A program made the translations under genes and the position numbers. From positions 2,666,001 to 2,730,000 of the forward strand of contig NZ_CP196822.1 of NCBI RefSeq assembly GCF_051912485.1: a stretch of 64,000 nucleotides of DNA, written 5' to 3'. Under the pieces are notes generated by a model. That model searched no databases. It was not told where the DNA came from and was given only the letters and a program-made list of their open reading frames with translations. The stretch's first letter is position 1. The number at the start of each line of letters is the position of its first letter. The stretch is from Nitrobacter sp051912485 (GTDB taxonomy: Bacteria > Pseudomonadota > Alphaproteobacteria > Rhizobiales > Xanthobacteraceae). Shown piece after piece: positions 62,747-64,000 of the stretch.

Positions 62747-64000
62747 ATGGCAAGATTAGGCAACTCCGTCGATGTAGCGATCATTGGAGCCGGGCCTTAC
62801 GGCTTGTCGCTGACGGCGCATCTGACCGCGCGCGGTGTGGAACATCGGATTTTCGGGGAACCGATGGGCCCCTGGAAGAACAACATGCCGCCCGGCATGC
62901 TGCTTAAATCCTATCCCTGGGCAACCAGTCTGTCCGATCCCGGGTCGGAATTCACGACTAGGAGCTTCTGCACCGAACGCGCCTTGCCCTACCATGACGA
63001 GCTGATGCCGCTGCCTCTCAACCGGTTTGTCGAGTACGGCGAAACCTTCCAAACACGTTATGCGCCAAACGTAGAGCGTAAGACGCTGATGACGCTGGAG
63101 CCCGGCCCGACAGGCTTTCGCGCAAGTTTCAGCGACGGCGAAACGATCAACGCGCGCCGCGTGGTGGTAGCGGTCGGTCTATATCCCTTCAAACACCTGC
63201 CGCCGGGGACCGAGCATCTTCCCACCGATCTGTGCTCACATAGCGGCGAGTACGGCTCGATCGCGCCGCTGCGAGGCAAGAACGTGATTGTCGTCGGAGC
63301 CGGGTCATCCGCGACCGATCTGGCGGCGCTGCTCCATGAGCAGGAAATCTCGGTCTCACTTGTGACGCGGACACCGCATCTGAACTTCGCATGTCGGCCA
63401 CGTCCGCGCACCCTGTTCGAACGCATCGCAGCTCCGATGAGCGGCATCGGCAATGGCTGGACCATGGCAGTCTGCGCCAAGTATCCGCAATTGATCCGGC
63501 CGCTGAAGCAGGATCTGCGGGTCCGGCTCGCAAACTCCAAGGTGTATGGCCCCTTGAGCAGTGCGTTCATGAAGGACCGGGTGATCGGGAAAGTACCCCT
63601 GTTGCTCGGTCGCGCCCTCCATGGGATCGAGACGCGCAACGGCAAGGTTGTGCTCGACTTGGCAGCGGACGACGATAATTCACGGCAGTCGTTGCGGGCT
63701 GACCATGTCATCTTCGCGACCGGGTACAAGATCGACATTACCCGGCTCGGCTTCCTCGAGGAGAGGCTTGCACGCCGGATCCGCCGGATCGAGCAAGCAC
63801 CTCTGCTTTCAGCGCACTATGAGAGCTCGGTGCCCGGCCTGCATTTCATCGGCCCCGTCGCCGCGAACAGCTTCGGTCCGGTATGCCGGTTCGTATACGG
63901 AGCCTCCCACCCGGCCCAGCATCTCGCACGCTATCTGTCGGCAGTCCTGCCACGTGTCCGACCCACGACCAAGTTTCAAACTGTTGAAAGCACGGTGCTG
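62747..64000 (+). CDS. FAD/NAD(P)-dependent monooxygenase-like oxidoreductase (3' partial)
   Basis: 418 codons are open to the window edge without a stop. ATG 62747 follows GGGAG by eight bases. The FAD motif VDVAIIGAGPYGLSLTAHL is at residues ~7-25, a second nucleotide-binding GxGxxA in NVIVVGAGSSATDLAALL near 175, and the HVIFATGYKID motif near 325. This fits the flavin-containing / N-hydroxylating monooxygenase superfamily. It may tailor a product of the glycan locus. The true C-terminus is outside the window. Confidence 0.85.
   Translation, partial: MARLGNSVDVAIIGAGPYGLSLTAHLTARGVEHRIFGEPMGPWKNNMPPGMLLKSYPWATSLSDPGSEFTTRSFCTERALPYHDELMPLPLNRFVEYGETFQTRYAPNVERKTLMTLEPGPTGFRASFSDGETINARRVVVAVGLYPFKHLPPGTEHLPTDLCSHSGEYGSIAPLRGKNVIVVGAGSSATDLAALLHEQEISVSLVTRTPHLNFACRPRPRTLFERIAAPMSGIGNGWTMAVCAKYPQLIRPLKQDLRVRLANSKVYGPLSSAFMKDRVIGKVPLLLGRALHGIETRNGKVVLDLAADDDNSRQSLRADHVIFATGYKIDITRLGFLEERLARRIRRIEQAPLLSAHYESSVPGLHFIGPVAANSFGPVCRFVYGASHPAQHLARYLSAVLPRVRPTTKFQTVESTVL

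Noticed and set aside
1..64000. CRISPR arrays, rRNA, tRNA or prophage
   Set aside because: No regularly spaced repeats, RNA-gene cores or phage structural genes were seen; one phage-like hypothetical at 28878 is not enough.

Overview
The window reads as chromosome of a Nitrobacter-like alphaproteobacterium (Bradyrhizobiaceae/Nitrobacteraceae). The diagnostic gene is a NarH-type nitrite oxidoreductase beta subunit (nxrB, 23608-25149). Supporting signs are high GC, the alphaproteobacterial character of most genes, a Bradyrhizobiaceae-type intergenic repeat at 7241-7336 and GGAAC-N16-GTT (EcfG-like) promoters. The assignment is inferred from gene content; no database search was run.

Layout. 1-7231: a plus-strand carbon operon with 1-4 bp gene overlaps: transaldolase/phosphoglucose isomerase fusion (5' end outside the window), gnd, zwf, pgl, gntK and a HAD phosphatase. 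7339-8609: an intact IS5-type element inserted on the stop codon of a GH15 glucoamylase/trehalase gene. 10594-16756: a PAS-GGDEF-EAL protein, an EmrAB-type multidrug pump and its divergent LysR regulator. 16879-21891: a nitric-oxide/nitrite module on the minus strand, nsrR, a CcmI-like TPR protein, then a two-domain multicopper oxidase, diheme cytochrome, monoheme cytochrome and nirK. This is the ncgABC-nirK order known from ammonia oxidisers. Two near-identical 23-bp palindromes lie in front of the multicopper oxidase and the TPR gene. 22494-25149: a hypothetical protein and an orphan nxrB without nxrA. 25648-29300: a patch of small or poorly characterised genes (two divergent SGNH-type proteins, a PilZ protein, several short ORFs). 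29492-33282: a molybdenum aldehyde oxidoreductase (paoABC-like) with disturbed N-termini. 33395-41763: a two-component system divergent from an RND efflux operon. 41890-50304: a complete kdp potassium-uptake operon with its sensor/regulator and two unusual extra small genes. 50462-52222: small stress-type genes, including csbD and a PRC-barrel gene with divergent EcfG-like promoters. 52989-64000: a glycan/surface-polymer locus with galE, a GT2 glycosyltransferase, a GH5 hydrolase, two FAD oxidoreductases, two CelD-type GNAT acyltransferases and a beta-propeller-type protein.

How it fits together. nxrB belongs to nitrite oxidation. The NsrR-nirK-ncg module would deal with nitrite reduction and NO under nitrosative stress, which a nitrite oxidiser meets constantly. 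The pentose-phosphate operon supplies NADPH and pentoses during use of stored or external carbon, and the GH15 enzyme may mobilise alpha-glucans. kdp, csbD and the PRC-barrel gene point to osmotic and general stress. The last 11 kb looks like an uncharacterised exopolysaccharide or glycolipid locus.
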